DNA from: Hyaloraphidium curvatum
Taxonomy: Eukaryota; Monoblepharomycota; Hyaloraphidiomycetes; Hyaloraphidiales; Hyaloraphidiaceae
Reading direction: 5' to 3'
Length of the DNA: 64,000 nt
Assembly (NCBI GenBank): GCA_025558095.1
Contig: JAIVFI010000041.1
Location: 186,001-250,000, forward strand
Part shown: positions 40,751 to 51,526 of the stretch, piece by piece
How the letters are laid out: each line of letters opens with the position of its first letter
Numbering within the stretch: the stretch's first letter is position 1
Position numbers and translations under genes: made by a program
Notes under the pieces: generated by a model
Seen by the model: the letters and a program-made list of their open reading frames with translations, nothing else
Database searches by the model: none
What the model was told of the DNA's origin: nothing

Positions 40751-42718
40751 ATGGCGACTTTCGAGCCCTTCTCTGAGGCATTACGCGATGACAGCGACTC
40801 GAGCAGCAGGAACCCGCCTGCTCCAGCCCCGGAAGCAGCGGTCCAGGGCGACCGATTGGACCGCGCGGAGCGTGTGCTCCCCGGTACTGCCGACGCGTCA
40901 CGGACCCCATCGCTCCTACGCTCGGTGACATCGGCCATCTACGACGGCTTTTCGAGATTGAACTCGTATATAAGAGGACCTCCTCGGGGCCCGTTTCGGA
41001 GGATCCTTGTCGTGGGCGGAGGTTATGCTGGAATCGCGGTCGTCCGACAACTCGAGAGCCTCGCTGTCTCGAAGCACAGGTTGAACGTCGAGATCGTGCT
41101 CCTGGAGCGCCGTGATTCCTTTTTCCATTGCATTGCGGCCGTCAGGGCGCTCACCGAGCCGGGCTACGCGGAAAAGCTCTGGATTCGCTACGACAGAGTC
41201 TTCGCGGCCGATTCCCGTGGCGTCCTCATGACGGGCACCGAAGTTCTCGAGGTTCACCCTTCCTACGTACTCGCGCGTCAGTTTTCTTTAGATGACGACT
41301 CCTTGCACCACGTAGAAGTTCCCTATGACTATTTGGTCATCGCGACAGGACTGCCGAACCGGATCCCAGCACGTTTCCCTCCTTCCTTTGTGACATCAAA
41401 CTCGGCCATTGAGCTTCAGCGGGCCATTTACGAAAAGCTGAATTCTGAAGCCGTCTCCACCGTGCTGGTTGTCGGGGGCGGTGGTGTTGGTGTGGAATGC
41501 TCCGGCGAACTGGCCAGCTTCTTTGGCGACAGAAAACGCATCGTGCTCGTCGAGAAGATGGCCACCCTATTGCCCGGAAAGGGTATCACCGACGATTTGC
41601 GGAACAGCATACATCAGCGGCTGGGCGCTTTGGGTGTCGAAATCCTCGTGGGCTGGGAGGTCATCGAGGATCCTTCGCGGCCGAAGGAAGATTTGACGGA
41701 CGCGGAGTACCATGAGCTTGGTGTGGAACTCTTCAAAGGATGTGGCAAGCTATGGTTCGAGCAGCACGGCTTCGTTGGTGGGCAGGCTAGAAGGATTCAT
41801 TTGCGACGGCCGGCGTGGTGGCTCGAGGCCCGGGCTCGCGCTGCGGAATCTGGGGACGATCCTGGGGAACCGAATGAATCGGACGGTCCTGCAGTGGAGC
41901 TGGACAGAGAGACGGAGACCTTCATCGACTGCGACATGCAGCTGATCTTCACCGGAAACCTCCCGCCCAGCGTTCCCGTTCTCGCTTTTCCAAAGCTTCA
42001 CGACAGCGGCGAAGAAGACTCGCCCACGATGCGGCCGAGCGATCCACCCGAACAACCCCCTGATTCGGAAGAGCTGATCACGTCTGGAGACGACGGAGCG
42101 GCGGTGATCTCGCCACCGATCCTTACTGGCCCGATTCCACACGAGCCCCACACATCCCCTTGGCTGCATCCCGTGACATTCGAGCTGCGCGTCAACAGCC
42201 ACCTCCAGCTGGAATCGTCTGCTCCCAAGGCATTCCCTACACCGCACGTCTTTGCCGTCGGCGACGTCTGCGGGGTCTCGGCTCCCAAGCTCGCGTGGTC
42301 GGCCAAGAGCCAAGCAAAGGTCGTGGCGGCCAACATCGTTAAGCTCATCCGCGAAGAGGGGCGATTCGGCATCGCAGGAGCCGCAGAAGAGCCCGATCAG
42401 AGCTTCCCGGTCGACGAAGACGACTCTGTGGGATCCAATGTCGGCAGTCAGCCGACCACTGCGGAGGATCTGAGGAACCCGTCATCGGCGACCTTTCTGC
42501 CGAGGCGCCTGGAATTCTTGGCATCCGTATCGGCCGATCTCGAAGAGTACGCTGACTACGAGGGCGCGTCGGACCCCGTCGGCCTCATTGTTATGCTCGG
42601 ACGCACGGGCGGAGTGGCGCAGATGCCCGTCCTCGGGCTTTTGGGCGACTCCTTCGTTTCCATGGTCAAGGCGCGCGACGGCGGACTGGGCTGGCAGCTG
42701 AAGGAGATGGGATACTAG
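40751..42718 (+). CDS. FAD-dependent NAD(P)H oxidoreductase, FSP1(AIFM2)/NDH2-like
   Basis: Single exon, 655 residues. After about 80 disordered residues, ILVVGGGYAGIAV is the FAD-binding Rossmann loop. DYLVIATG precedes the second loop, VLVVGGGGVGVE, which binds NAD(P)H. HVFAVGDVCG is the third FAD contact. The order matches the pyridine nucleotide-disulphide family without the redox cysteine pair, as in AIFM2/FSP1 and type II NADH dehydrogenases, which reduce quinones. An acidic, Pro/Ser-rich insertion of roughly 130 residues interrupts the third domain. The C-terminus (MLGRTGGVAQMPVLG) may lie on a membrane. No N-myristoylation glycine is seen. Confidence 0.85.
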   Translation: MATFEPFSEALRDDSDSSSRNPPAPAPEAAVQGDRLDRAERVLPGTADASRTPSLLRSVTSAIYDGFSRLNSYIRGPPRGPFRRILVVGGGYAGIAVVRQLESLAVSKHRLNVEIVLLERRDSFFHCIAAVRALTEPGYAEKLWIRYDRVFAADSRGVLMTGTEVLEVHPSYVLARQFSLDDDSLHHVEVPYDYLVIATGLPNRIPARFPPSFVTSNSAIELQRAIYEKLNSEAVSTVLVVGGGGVGVECSGELASFFGDRKRIVLVEKMATLLPGKGITDDLRNSIHQRLGALGVEILVGWEVIEDPSRPKEDLTDAEYHELGVELFKGCGKLWFEQHGFVGGQARRIHLRRPAWWLEARARAAESGDDPGEPNESDGPAVELDRETETFIDCDMQLIFTGNLPPSVPVLAFPKLHDSGEEDSPTMRPSDPPEQPPDSEELITSGDDGAAVISPPILTGPIPHEPHTSPWLHPVTFELRVNSHLQLESSAPKAFPTPHVFAVGDVCGVSAPKLAWSAKSQAKVVAANIVKLIREEGRFGIAGAAEEPDQSFPVDEDDSVGSNVGSQPTTAEDLRNPSSATFLPRRLEFLASVSADLEEYADYEGASDPVGLIVMLGRTGGVAQMPVLGLLGDSFVSMVKARDGGLGWQLKEMGY

Positions 42719-42883
42719 TTTTCTTGATTGTACGCCCTTACTTTCGATGGGCGGGATGACTCAATGTGTGACCGCTCGGCACCGGGTGAATTTTCCAATC
42801 CGCGTCCCCCGCCCCACGCCGCTCCTTCCTGTCAAGAAGGCGAGCCACGAAGGCACACACCGGTTGAGCACCTTGGCGTCATC

Positions 42884-45014
42884 ATGGCCTCGATGCGGTC
42901 GTTCACCAAGGCCGAGGTGGCGAGCCACAACCGTGAGGAGGACCTCGTGAGTGTCGACCAGACCCACTCGTTCGCAGCACTCGAGCTGCGAAGCTGACTT
43001 GGTCCGGCAGTGGGTCATCATCGACGGAGGAGTGTACGACATCACGAAGTTCCTCGCTGCCCATCCCGGCGGCAAGAACGTGTTGGTTCGGCGCGCTGGA
43101 ACGGACGCCAGCGAGGACTTTGCGCAGTGGCACGACCCTATGGTGCTCACGCGAGTCGCCAAGAAGTTCTTGATCGGTCGTATCGCTGGAACCCTCCCCG
43201 AGGCTGCTGCTTCGACGGCGGTCGCCCCTGCTCCTCCGCAGGCGGCCGCTGTCCGGGTGACCAAGCAGGCGACTTCGGTCCCTGTTCCTCCCCCCATGTT
43301 CGACCAGGCGGTGAGTTCGCTCTAAATACTGAATCAACACGGACCTTATCTTCTTTGCTCGTCACAGCCGTTTGCGGAGCCCGCTTGGGAACAGCAGCTC
43401 ACCCCATTCTCGCCCTACTACAACGAATCTCATGTGCGCCTCCGGGACTGGCTGCGAAACTATGTTCGCAACAGCGATTGGAATGCCCGCGCCGAGGAGA
43501 TTGAGGCCGTGGTGAAGGCGGGCGGCTGCCCGGACAAACGTGCCTTCCTGGAGCCGGGCGAGCTCGGCCTCACGCGTGCGCTGACGGGCAAGGTCGCCTG
43601 GCTCGCGGACGACGAGTATCCGGGCAAGCTGCCCGCGCTGCCGTGCGGGATCAAGCCGGACGAGTTCGACATGTTCCACTGCCTCATCGTTTGGGACGAG
43701 CTCTCCATGTCGCCCCTGACCGGCCTCAACAACTCCCAACCTTACGGTGTGGTTCCTCTGATGCGGTTTGGCTCGCCCCACCTGCGCCAGACCGTCGTGC
43801 CGGAGATCTTTTGGGGGCGCAAGACCATCGCGATCGCGATCACCGAGCCCGGGGCCGGCTCGGACGTCAGCAACATTCAGAGCACCGCGAAGTTGACTGA
43901 CGATGGCAAGTTCTGGAAGATCACGGGCGAGAAGGTGTGTTTGTGGGCGTGACATTCAACAATCCCGGGTTTCTGAGGCTCGGGTTTCTTTGATTGACAG
44001 AAATGGATCACGAACGGCGTCTGGGCTGGTGAGATCTGCTCCTAATCTTCGTTGCTGGACTTCATTGATGGTCTTTCCCCGACAGATTACTTCATGACGG
44101 TGGTCCGAACGGGAGGAGAGGGCCCGAACGGAATCAGGTTCGCGGCGCGACCCGACCGCTTGTGGGGTGACTGACAATCGGCGTCTCCCAGCATTCTCCT
44201 CGTTCCCCGTAGCGACAAGGTCAAGGTCCGGCCCCTGGAGACGTCTGGCGGTGTGTTGAGTGGGACGAGCTTCGTCAGCTTTGAGGAGGCCCTTTGCCCT
44301 GTGGAGAACGTGCTTGGTGAACTGAACAGGGGTTTCAAGGCTTTGCTCACCAACTTTAACCACGAGAGGTGGGTTCTGCCCCGTGTGGACGTCTCCTTTC
44401 GGTCCTTTTGCTGACGATTGCTACAGGTGGACGATTTGCGTGTCCTCGCTTCGGAGCTCGAGGGTCTGCCTTGCCGATGCCTTGCACTATGCCAACAAGC
44501 GCAAGACTTTCGGCAAGCGTCTCATCGATCACACCATTCTTAGGGACAAGTTTGCGCGTACGTGCCGGGCGCTTTGCTAACGTGTGCGGCTTCTAACCTT
44601 GTGTTGTTTTCCTCAGATATGGCCCGCGCGATCGAATCGTCCCATGCTTGGCTGGAGCACCTCACGTACCAGATGGTAGTCATGCCCGAGGAGCTGCAGG
44701 GCGAGCGGCTCGGCGGCGCCCTTGCGCTGCTCAAGCTGCAGTGCACTCGCACATTGGAGCTCTGCGCGCGCGAGGCGCAGCAGATTCTCGGTGGCATCGG
44801 CGTGACCAGGGGCGGGTGAGTGTTGGCGCTTTCGATTTGGTCTTGGACTCGACGTTGATTGCTTTCCGTGCCATTTAGACAAGGCGGCAGGATCGAGAAG
44901 ATCTCGCGCAGCCTGCGGGCGTCAGCCGTTGCCGGAGGCAGCGAGGAAGTGATGGGAGATTTCGGGGTTCGCCAGAGCCTGAAGGTTGCGCAGTCTCTTG
45001 GCGCAAAGGTGTAG
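42884..45014 (+). CDS. Cytochrome b5-acyl-CoA dehydrogenase fusion
   Basis: Nine exons (42884-42946, 43011-43310, 43368-43934, 44001-44028, 44086-44137, 44192-44368, 44427-44557, 44617-44815, 44879-45014), 550 residues. Residues 1-100 form a cytochrome b5 domain: SFTKAEVASHN, then YDITKFLAAHPGG with the first haem histidine. A Pro/Ala linker follows, then an acyl-CoA dehydrogenase: ITEPGAGSDVSN, KKWITNG, KRKTFGKRL, FAHMARAIE and QILGGIGVTRGG. The fusion puts an electron-transfer haem next to the flavin, so it may act as a desaturase or self-contained redox enzyme. Similar fusions are known in fungi. It is a distant relative of the gene at 31850. Confidence 0.9.
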
Positions 45015-45309
45015 TGTAGAGTCGATTATGGCCACGCCAACTTCCTCCTCCTCCTTCCGGTTGGGTCGTACTGTTTTGCTTGGTTCGACCAACATCCAAA
45101 GCAAATATGCACCGGCATACACCAATTCCTAATTGAACTGCTGTTGTTGAGCTAGCCCAGTTCGTTTCGGGCCATGATGCTGCTGCGGCGCGGCGGAGTC
45201 GCGGCTAAAGGGCTGACCGGTCACGCGGGGCCCCTGTCAAACTCCGTCCTCGCGCATCGAGGTCAGAAGGCCTTCGGTCGGCCCTCCGCTTCCTCCATCG
45301 TGCGCGGTG

Positions 45310-46647
45310 ATGGCGGGAGAAGAGCTGGACGGGCCGTCCGTGCCCGCGCCGACCGGCGAGGCTCTTCGGCCGGCCTCACCTTTTAGACCGTCGGATGCGG
45401 GGTCCCCCGCGCCATCGGCGGCCAACCTCAAGGTCACGATGGTCGCTTCCGTCAGCGCATCGCCTTTATCGGGGCCATATGTCGATGGCGACCTCAAGGT
45501 ACCGACAACTGGACCCGCGGCAGGGACCGCGCACCCCTTGGCGGGGAAGCGGGTCCCATCGTATCGCCACCTCGGACATTCGGCTCCGCCGGCGCCACTC
45601 AAGTACAAGGAGCCCTTCTGGGGCCCGAAGGAGCGGAACCCGCGGAAGCTCAACGGGGATGTGGCCGCCGTCGCATTTGACGATCAACGACTTCCGAACT
45701 GGCTGCGGGACAATTACTTCCTCCAGCATGGCCACCGCGTCGAGATGAACTCGTGGCACGAGTGCTTCCGGTCCCTTGGATTCTGGCACAACGAGACCGC
45801 CAACATCTACACCCATCTGGTCGGCTTTGCCGTCCTCTCGGTCTGGGGAGTCTTCTCGATGGTTGATCTAGCATCACGGGAGCCGACGGTGGACGACGAA
45901 GAAACCGGGCCTTTCTTCATTTCTTGGCTCCTGGCCTTCGTGCGGCGCCACGCGGACGTTTTTGCAATGGTTCCGACCTTCATCGGAGCCATCTCATGTC
46001 TCGGATTCTCGGCCGTGTTCCACCTTGTCTACTGCCATTCGCCGAAGGTCTGCCACCACGCCAATAAGCTCGATTACGCCGGAATCATTCTCCTCATTTC
46101 GGGTAGCACCTTGTCGACCGTTTACTTTGGACTCCGCTGTGACGGTGATCTTCGTTTGCCCTACTTGACGTTTTCGATGGCCACGGGCTTCATCTGCTGC
46201 TACGTGCTCGTCTACAAGTCGTCGCTGCAGAGCCCGCGGTACGCCTGGCTGAGGGTGGCAGCGTTTACGATGCTGGCGTGCTCTGGCCTCGTCCCAGTGC
46301 TCCACTCGCTCCGGAGGCACGACTGGTCCTACGTGAATATGGCCTGGCAGTTCACGACCTACACGCTTCCAAGTGGAATGATGCAGCTCGTAGGCGGCGT
46401 GATGTACGCCATCAAGGTAGGCCGTCTTCGGTCAGGGATCTCCACTGGTGTCTGACATCCATTTCAGTTCCCCGAGCGATTCGCGCCGGGACGTTTCGAC
46501 TACCTCTTCCACTCGCACGCAAACTTCCACGTCATTGTCGTCGCGGCCATCGTTGTGCACGCGGTCGGGCTGTGGAACTGCTGGTACCTCTGGCACGGCC
46601 CGGAGCAACTCGGACTTGCCCTTCTCGGGAGCGAGTCTTGCACGTGA
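45310..46647 (+). CDS. PAQR-family seven-helix receptor (adiponectin-receptor/Izh-like)
   Basis: Two exons (45310-46416, 46468-46647), 428 residues. About 110 disordered cytosolic residues precede LPNWLRDNYFLQHGHR, the PAQR entry motif. ETANIYTHL marks helix 1. SAVFHLVYCHS supplies the first zinc histidine and HSHANFHVIVVAA the last two. LDYAGI carries the conserved Asp. These residues form the buried zinc site found in adiponectin receptors, and the family has ceramidase-like activity. Fungal Izh members affect zinc and lipid balance. The acidic loop (PTVDDEETG) between helices 1 and 2 is unusual in length. Confidence 0.92.
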
Positions 46648-46970
46648 CCGCTAGCTCCATCTATGCCACACCTTCTCTTTGTCGGCTTCCTCCGTCGATC
46701 GCTTGTCGACTATCGTCAACTCCTACTAATCGGAAACCCTGTGAATAAGCTATGTCGATCGATTCCTGCAGCTTCTTGTAACTACTTCTCTGCTCTATGT
46801 AAATAGATTGCTTGCGCTATCCACCATTCGATCGTGCGGAGGGTTGGGGGACAGGGACACCCAGATCGCTGGGCGCGCAGGCTAAACCCAAGACACGCCT
46901 CCCGAACTCCTGTCTCCCCCGCCCTCTGGGCCTCCCGGTCCCGCGACAGGCGCTCAAAGCAGCGCGCGCG
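46648..46970. other. Intergenic, 323 bases
   Basis: AT-richer just after the PAQR stop. No gene seen. Confidence 0.5.
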
Positions 46971-47760
46971 ATGGCGGCGGTCACCTCCAGCCCGTCGGCG
47001 CCAGTGCCGCGGCGCAGCTTCGTCGAGGTGGGCGGGCTGACTCTTTCCTCGTTTCCTTTGCCTGACCGGTCCGCATGCCCGTCCTCCCTCGCCGATGCCG
47101 CGCGACCTGCCGCCTGCTCTGCTGCCCAAACAGCGGATGGCGGAGATCTACCACGAGCGCCAGTCGCTGCAGCTCTGCTGCCAGCACGCGCTAAACAACC
47201 TACTGCAGAAGAAGACCTTCACCAAGGCCGACCTGGACCGCATAAGCGTCAAGCTGCACTCGGCGTCGATGGCCATGGCCCGCGACGGGGGCGGCGGGCG
47301 CCCGTCGGCGAAGCGCTTCTTCCGGCAGCTCTTTTCTTTCAACCAGCACCGGTCGGTGCTGGGGACGGGCTACTACGACGTCAACGTGTTGGAGGCCGCG
47401 CTCCTGAACCAGGGGCTCGATCTGGAGTGGTTCGACATGCGGCGCTCGGTGTTTGAGATCGATTTGGAGGACGACGAGGACCTCGAGGCGAGCAGCGACA
47501 GCGACTCGGACTCTGGCGCCAAACTGGGGCGCCGCCTCATCGGGATGATCATCCACACGCCGGAGGACCATTGGCAGAGCGTGCGATGGTTCCCCGTTCG
47601 GGATGAGGAGACGGGGCAACTCGTGAAGGAATGGTGGAACCTGGACTCCAAGCTGGACTTTCCCACCATCCTGGGCCGGGCAGGGAGGGTGAAGGCATGG
47701 CTCGACAAGAGGGCGGATGTGCAGATCCTGCTTGTCTACTCGCCGATGGGTCACATTTAG
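46971..47760 (+). CDS. Josephin-domain deubiquitinase
   Basis: Two exons (46971-47027, 47134-47760), 227 residues; the splice joins SFVE to RMAEIYHERQ. LCCQHALNN holds the catalytic Cys34 and the family His37. DVNVLEAAL and DHWQSVRW (catalytic His) follow, and WWNLDS supplies the last triad residue. It resembles JOSD1/JOSD2 and lacks the polyglutamine and ubiquitin-interacting motifs of ataxin-3. An acidic insertion (EDDEDLEASSDSDSDSG) sits between the two halves. A single-exon model from the ATG at 47095 is possible but leaves the usual start region less well matched. Confidence 0.87.
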
Positions 47761-47882
47761 GATTCGTTGTCATTGAGTAGTCTTGATAGTTGCGATGTAG
47801 CACGCAATCTTCTGTCACTGTAAATTGAATTGAAAGGAATGCTCTGATTGAATTTAGACGATGCATTGGATAATATCCGTTC

Positions 47883-49472
47883 TCAAACAGCTGACACTTC
47901 AGGATGCAGGGCGGCACACTTGGCGCCCGCTCCCTCGATCGGAGCTTCTGCCGATATGACTGACGACCTCCTTCTCCGTTCCAGCGCAATGTCGTACTCC
48001 AAGCTCGTCACGAGCAGCCGATCCGGGTCCTCGATCCCAAACGTTTGCGGCGCCCCCGTCCCCGCCATGTCCTTGCCGACCAGCTTGCCGTCGACAACGT
48101 ACTCCTTCCCCATTTTCTCCTGGCCCCATTCGATCACCTTCCTGATCCACGGCGTCGGCACGTCCAGGATGTCGCCGACCCCTTTGATGGCCACTAGTCC
48201 GCAGGGCACGTCCTCGGACAGCAGCCTCGAGTTGAAGTCGGGCACCCACCCATTCTCCACCTTGACCATCGGGTGGAAGATGCCCTCGTAGGCACCATTG
48301 GTCCTGAGCAGCGTGTATAGGGTTGAGGGGTCGCCGATATGGTCCGAGTAGCAGTTGTAGAGGTCGGTGTGCAGGTCCGTGATCTCAGGCGGCTTCTCGA
48401 GGCCAATCTGCTTCGCGAGAGCCGCAATCACCGCTTGCGCCTCCGACTGGAGGGACTCAACGACCTCGACGGCGAACTCAGAAACGCCCCTGTAGAAGGT
48501 GGGCTTGTCTTTGACCGGATGGCCGTCCCAAGAAGACCAGGTGCCGTACATAATGCCGGGGTGGAGCACGGGGTTACCCAGCGCATCGAAGGGGATGAAG
48601 GACGTCTCGATCGGCTGGGGGTTGAGCAGAAAAGTTGTTCCGGGGAAGAGGGAGTTGAGGAGCTCGCGGACCGCGGCGGCTTCCTCCTTGGGTGCGCCCG
48701 GCGCTAGAGCCATGTCGACCACGGCCTTGGTGCCGCAGAGGTTGATGTGGGCAGGGGCAATGATCCTGCAGGCCCACGGAAGGGTGCGGGTTGCCGCAAA
48801 GAGGGGCAGATGCACGAGCGCATTGGAGTGCCCGGTTGCAGCTGCGTGCTCCTTCATTGCGGACTTGAGCTGCAGGTAGTTGACGGCTCCCATAGCGGGC
48901 AGATAGACCAGGAGATGCCGGGGCCTCATGTGCGGGGCGAGCTCCCGGATCAGGGCGTCCATCCTGGGACCGTTGAGGGAAATGACGATGATGTCGGCCG
49001 CAGGAAGCAGCTCCGCGGCGTCCGAGCTTACGCCGAGCACGGGCCCGGTCGCGCCCGGCTTGCCCTGCGACTCGAGGATGATACCGCCGTTGGCGACGAT
49101 GGCTTCGTGCAGCACCTGAGCACGAGCTTCGTACGATGGAGACATGTAGATGTGCACAGTATGGCCTAGAGCAGCCATGACGGCGGCGGCCGTTTGCGCT
49201 GCGAGACGAAATAGGAGGAGCGAGTCAGAAAGCTGTCTCCGTGCGACTCTGGCCGAAACTGTTGCCTGCTCACCTCCGCTGCCGCAGCCGCATACGACGA
49301 CATTGAGGCGGGCGTCGGGGGGAGCCGGCCCGGCGTTCTTGAGGGCGCCGATGACTCCGCTGCGCCTGTCGAAGTGGGTGCGCGGGAGCGTCACGCGCCA
49401 CGCCGGCTCCGCGGCGGCGTCGTGCGGGTGGCGGGGAGTGGTCTCGTAGTGGGCCGGCTTCTTGCCGGGCAT
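47883..49472 (-). CDS. Octopine/opine dehydrogenase-family enzyme
   Basis: Two exons on the minus strand (49472-49274, 49198-47883), 504 residues. The 75-base intron is stop-free and a multiple of three, but removing it yields VVVCGCGSGAQTAAAVMAALG, a proper NAD(P)-binding loop, so I splice it. The Rossmann half continues with SDAAELLPAADIIVIS. The C-terminal half has NPVLHPGIMYGTW, the catalytic-His neighbourhood of octopine dehydrogenases. These enzymes condense an amino acid with a 2-oxo acid using NAD(P)H. The natural product in this organism is unknown. The homologues I know are mostly bacterial and invertebrate, with scattered fungal copies. Confidence 0.85.
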   Translation of the reverse strand: MPGKKPAHYETTPRHPHDAAAEPAWRVTLPRTHFDRRSGVIGALKNAGPAPPDARLNVVVCGCGSGGEQATVSARVARRQLSDSLLLFRLAAQTAAAVMAALGHTVHIYMSPSYEARAQVLHEAIVANGGIILESQGKPGATGPVLGVSSDAAELLPAADIIVISLNGPRMDALIRELAPHMRPRHLLVYLPAMGAVNYLQLKSAMKEHAAATGHSNALVHLPLFAATRTLPWACRIIAPAHINLCGTKAVVDMALAPGAPKEEAAAVRELLNSLFPGTTFLLNPQPIETSFIPFDALGNPVLHPGIMYGTWSSWDGHPVKDKPTFYRGVSEFAVEVVESLQSEAQAVIAALAKQIGLEKPPEITDLHTDLYNCYSDHIGDPSTLYTLLRTNGAYEGIFHPMVKVENGWVPDFNSRLLSEDVPCGLVAIKGVGDILDVPTPWIRKVIEWGQEKMGKEYVVDGKLVGKDMAGTGAPQTFGIEDPDRLLVTSLEYDIALERRRRSSVISAEAPIEGAGAKCAALHPEVSAV

Positions 49473-49649
49473 CTTTGCTTGCTTCGTTTCTCTGACTGAC
49501 TGCTGGGCGGATGACGAGAGTGAGGAGCGTCCTGAAGGGACCCGAGCGCCGACGGCGGTCCCTCAAAGGAGTCATCCCGGAATCATCCGACTTCACACCG
49601 CTACTCACTACACTACAGACATAGGACATTACAATAGGAGGACCGAACA

Positions 49650-51202
49650 ATGCCGCGCACTTTGCTGGGCCTCACGCGCGCCCGCTTTCGCTGGGTTCTC
49701 GTTGGTGGAGTGGTGCGCATCTCTCCGCCCCGTCCCGCCCATCGCTGACCTCCCTCTTCGCAACGCATGTCCAGTTCCTCTCGCAAATGTTCGTCAGCGG
49801 CTTCGTCTGGGCCTACGGCGTGTGGAGCGCCACGTACTGCAACGCAGGGCCCGACGCCATCCCCGGCGCAAACGACAAGCAGAGCTTGTGCCAGATGCCC
49901 GGCGCAGTCTCCGAGTTCACCTCGTCCATCTTCGGTTTGATCGTCGGACGCATTGCCGAGCACCCGAAAGTTGGCTTCCGCACCACGGGCCTCGTCGGTG
50001 CCGCCGTCTTTGCCGTCGGATACCTCGGGGCTTCGTTCGCCAACTTCTCGACCCAATATGCGCTCGTGGTCTTTTGCCAGGGTTTCCTCGTGGGCCTCGG
50101 ATCGAGCTTCAACTACTTTGCCCTCCTCGGCATGATACCTCAGTACTTCCAGAAGGAGCATGATTGGCGGACAGCTGCTTTTGGCATCGCCATCGCCGGA
50201 ACGGGATGCGGCGGATTCACGCTGGCCGCCGCCACGCAGGCCATGATCACCGCCTGGGGTGTTCCATGGGCGCTCAGGGCCACGGGCATCATCGGGGGCT
50301 CCGTTCTTCTCGCCGTCTCCTTCCTCTGCATACCGGCAACATGGTGGGAAGGCGACGGAGGCGTCAAGTTGGCTTCACCGGCCGCCGCGGCGGACGTCGA
50401 GCGCGGCGAAAAGACGATTCCGCGCACGGACGTTAAGGCTTCCGGGGCTGTGCCCCCCGAGGCCACAGCGGCGGACCCGGACGCCTCGGCCGCCGCGGAA
50501 GCCGCGGACCTTACCATGGCGGATGCAGTCGAGATGAAGCTGCTGCCGACCCTGTCGCGCACGCTGACGAAGCGCCGTCCCGCGGAGGCGGCGCGCATGA
50601 CGATCAAGCAGATCATTTTCTTCAAACCCTTCCTCCTCTGTTGCGCCATCATCTTCTTCCTCCCTTTCGGCTCCCTCGCACCGCCCTTTTTCGGACCGTC
50701 CTACGCCCAGGACGTGATCGGCATGTCCGCCGCCGCGGCTTCCTACGCGGTCATGATACTGAACATCTCGTCGACCGTCGGCCGGGCCGCGCAGGGCTTC
50801 CTGGCGGACAAAATCGGCGGGCCGACCAACAACCTGGTTGTCTGCGTCTTCTTCGCAGGCTTCCTGCAGCTGGTTTTCTGGCCCTTCGCAACCACCCCCG
50901 CGTCGTTCGCGGCGTACATGGCCCTTCAGGGCCTCGTCGGCGGAGGCTACAATGGCTTGTTACCAACTGTCATTTCGGCCAACTTCGACGAGAACGTCGC
51001 CGCCGGCAGCATGTCGATGGCCTACAGCTTCTTTGCGTGGGGCGGGCTCTTTGGTCCCATCATACAGGGCATCATCGTGGACCACACGGGCTCGTACGTG
51101 AGCATGATGATGTTCTCGGGCAGCGTGGTGCTTGCGGCGTTCTTCTTCGCGCTGTGGCTGCGGATGGTCATGACCAAGGGCAAGCTATGGGTCAATGTGT
51201 GA
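49650..51202 (+). CDS. MFS transporter, oxalate/formate or monocarboxylate type
   Basis: Two exons (49650-49712, 49775-51202), 496 residues with about twelve membrane helices. FLSQMFVSGFVWAYGV begins the transport domain. QGFLVGLGSSFNYFALLGMIPQYF and GIAIAGTGCGG are typical of OFA/MCT helices 4-5. A charged cytosolic loop of about 100 residues separates the two six-helix halves. GRAAQGFLADKIG is the MFS loop 8-9 signature. It probably carries monocarboxylates or similar organic acids by proton coupling. The substrate is inferred from family resemblance only. Confidence 0.88.
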
Positions 51203-51526
51203 CGGGCAGCTATACATTCCTGTATTCCAAATCAGATCCCGGATACTGTTGTCGCGAGGCCTACAATGCCGGACTCGTATACCGCCGAGCCGCGATCGTC
51301 GCTCTACGGGAAAGGGGCCGGAGCGGAATCCAATATCAACTTCGGCGACCATCCACTTTCGCTCCTCAAATCGCAAATTGCAATCCCCACATCAATTTAG
51401 GCATGTCGCTGGTCGTCATCCTGCGTCCTCGCCGGCGAACAGGTGGGGTGATGCCCGGCACCCGCCCGCGGCACCGCCCCATCGAACGATCGAATCATCC
51501 TCGCCTCCAAAACCCGCCCGAGCGCG
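51203..51526. other. Intergenic, 324 bases
   Basis: Nothing recognised. It should hold the promoter of the Frizzled-like gene. Confidence 0.5.
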
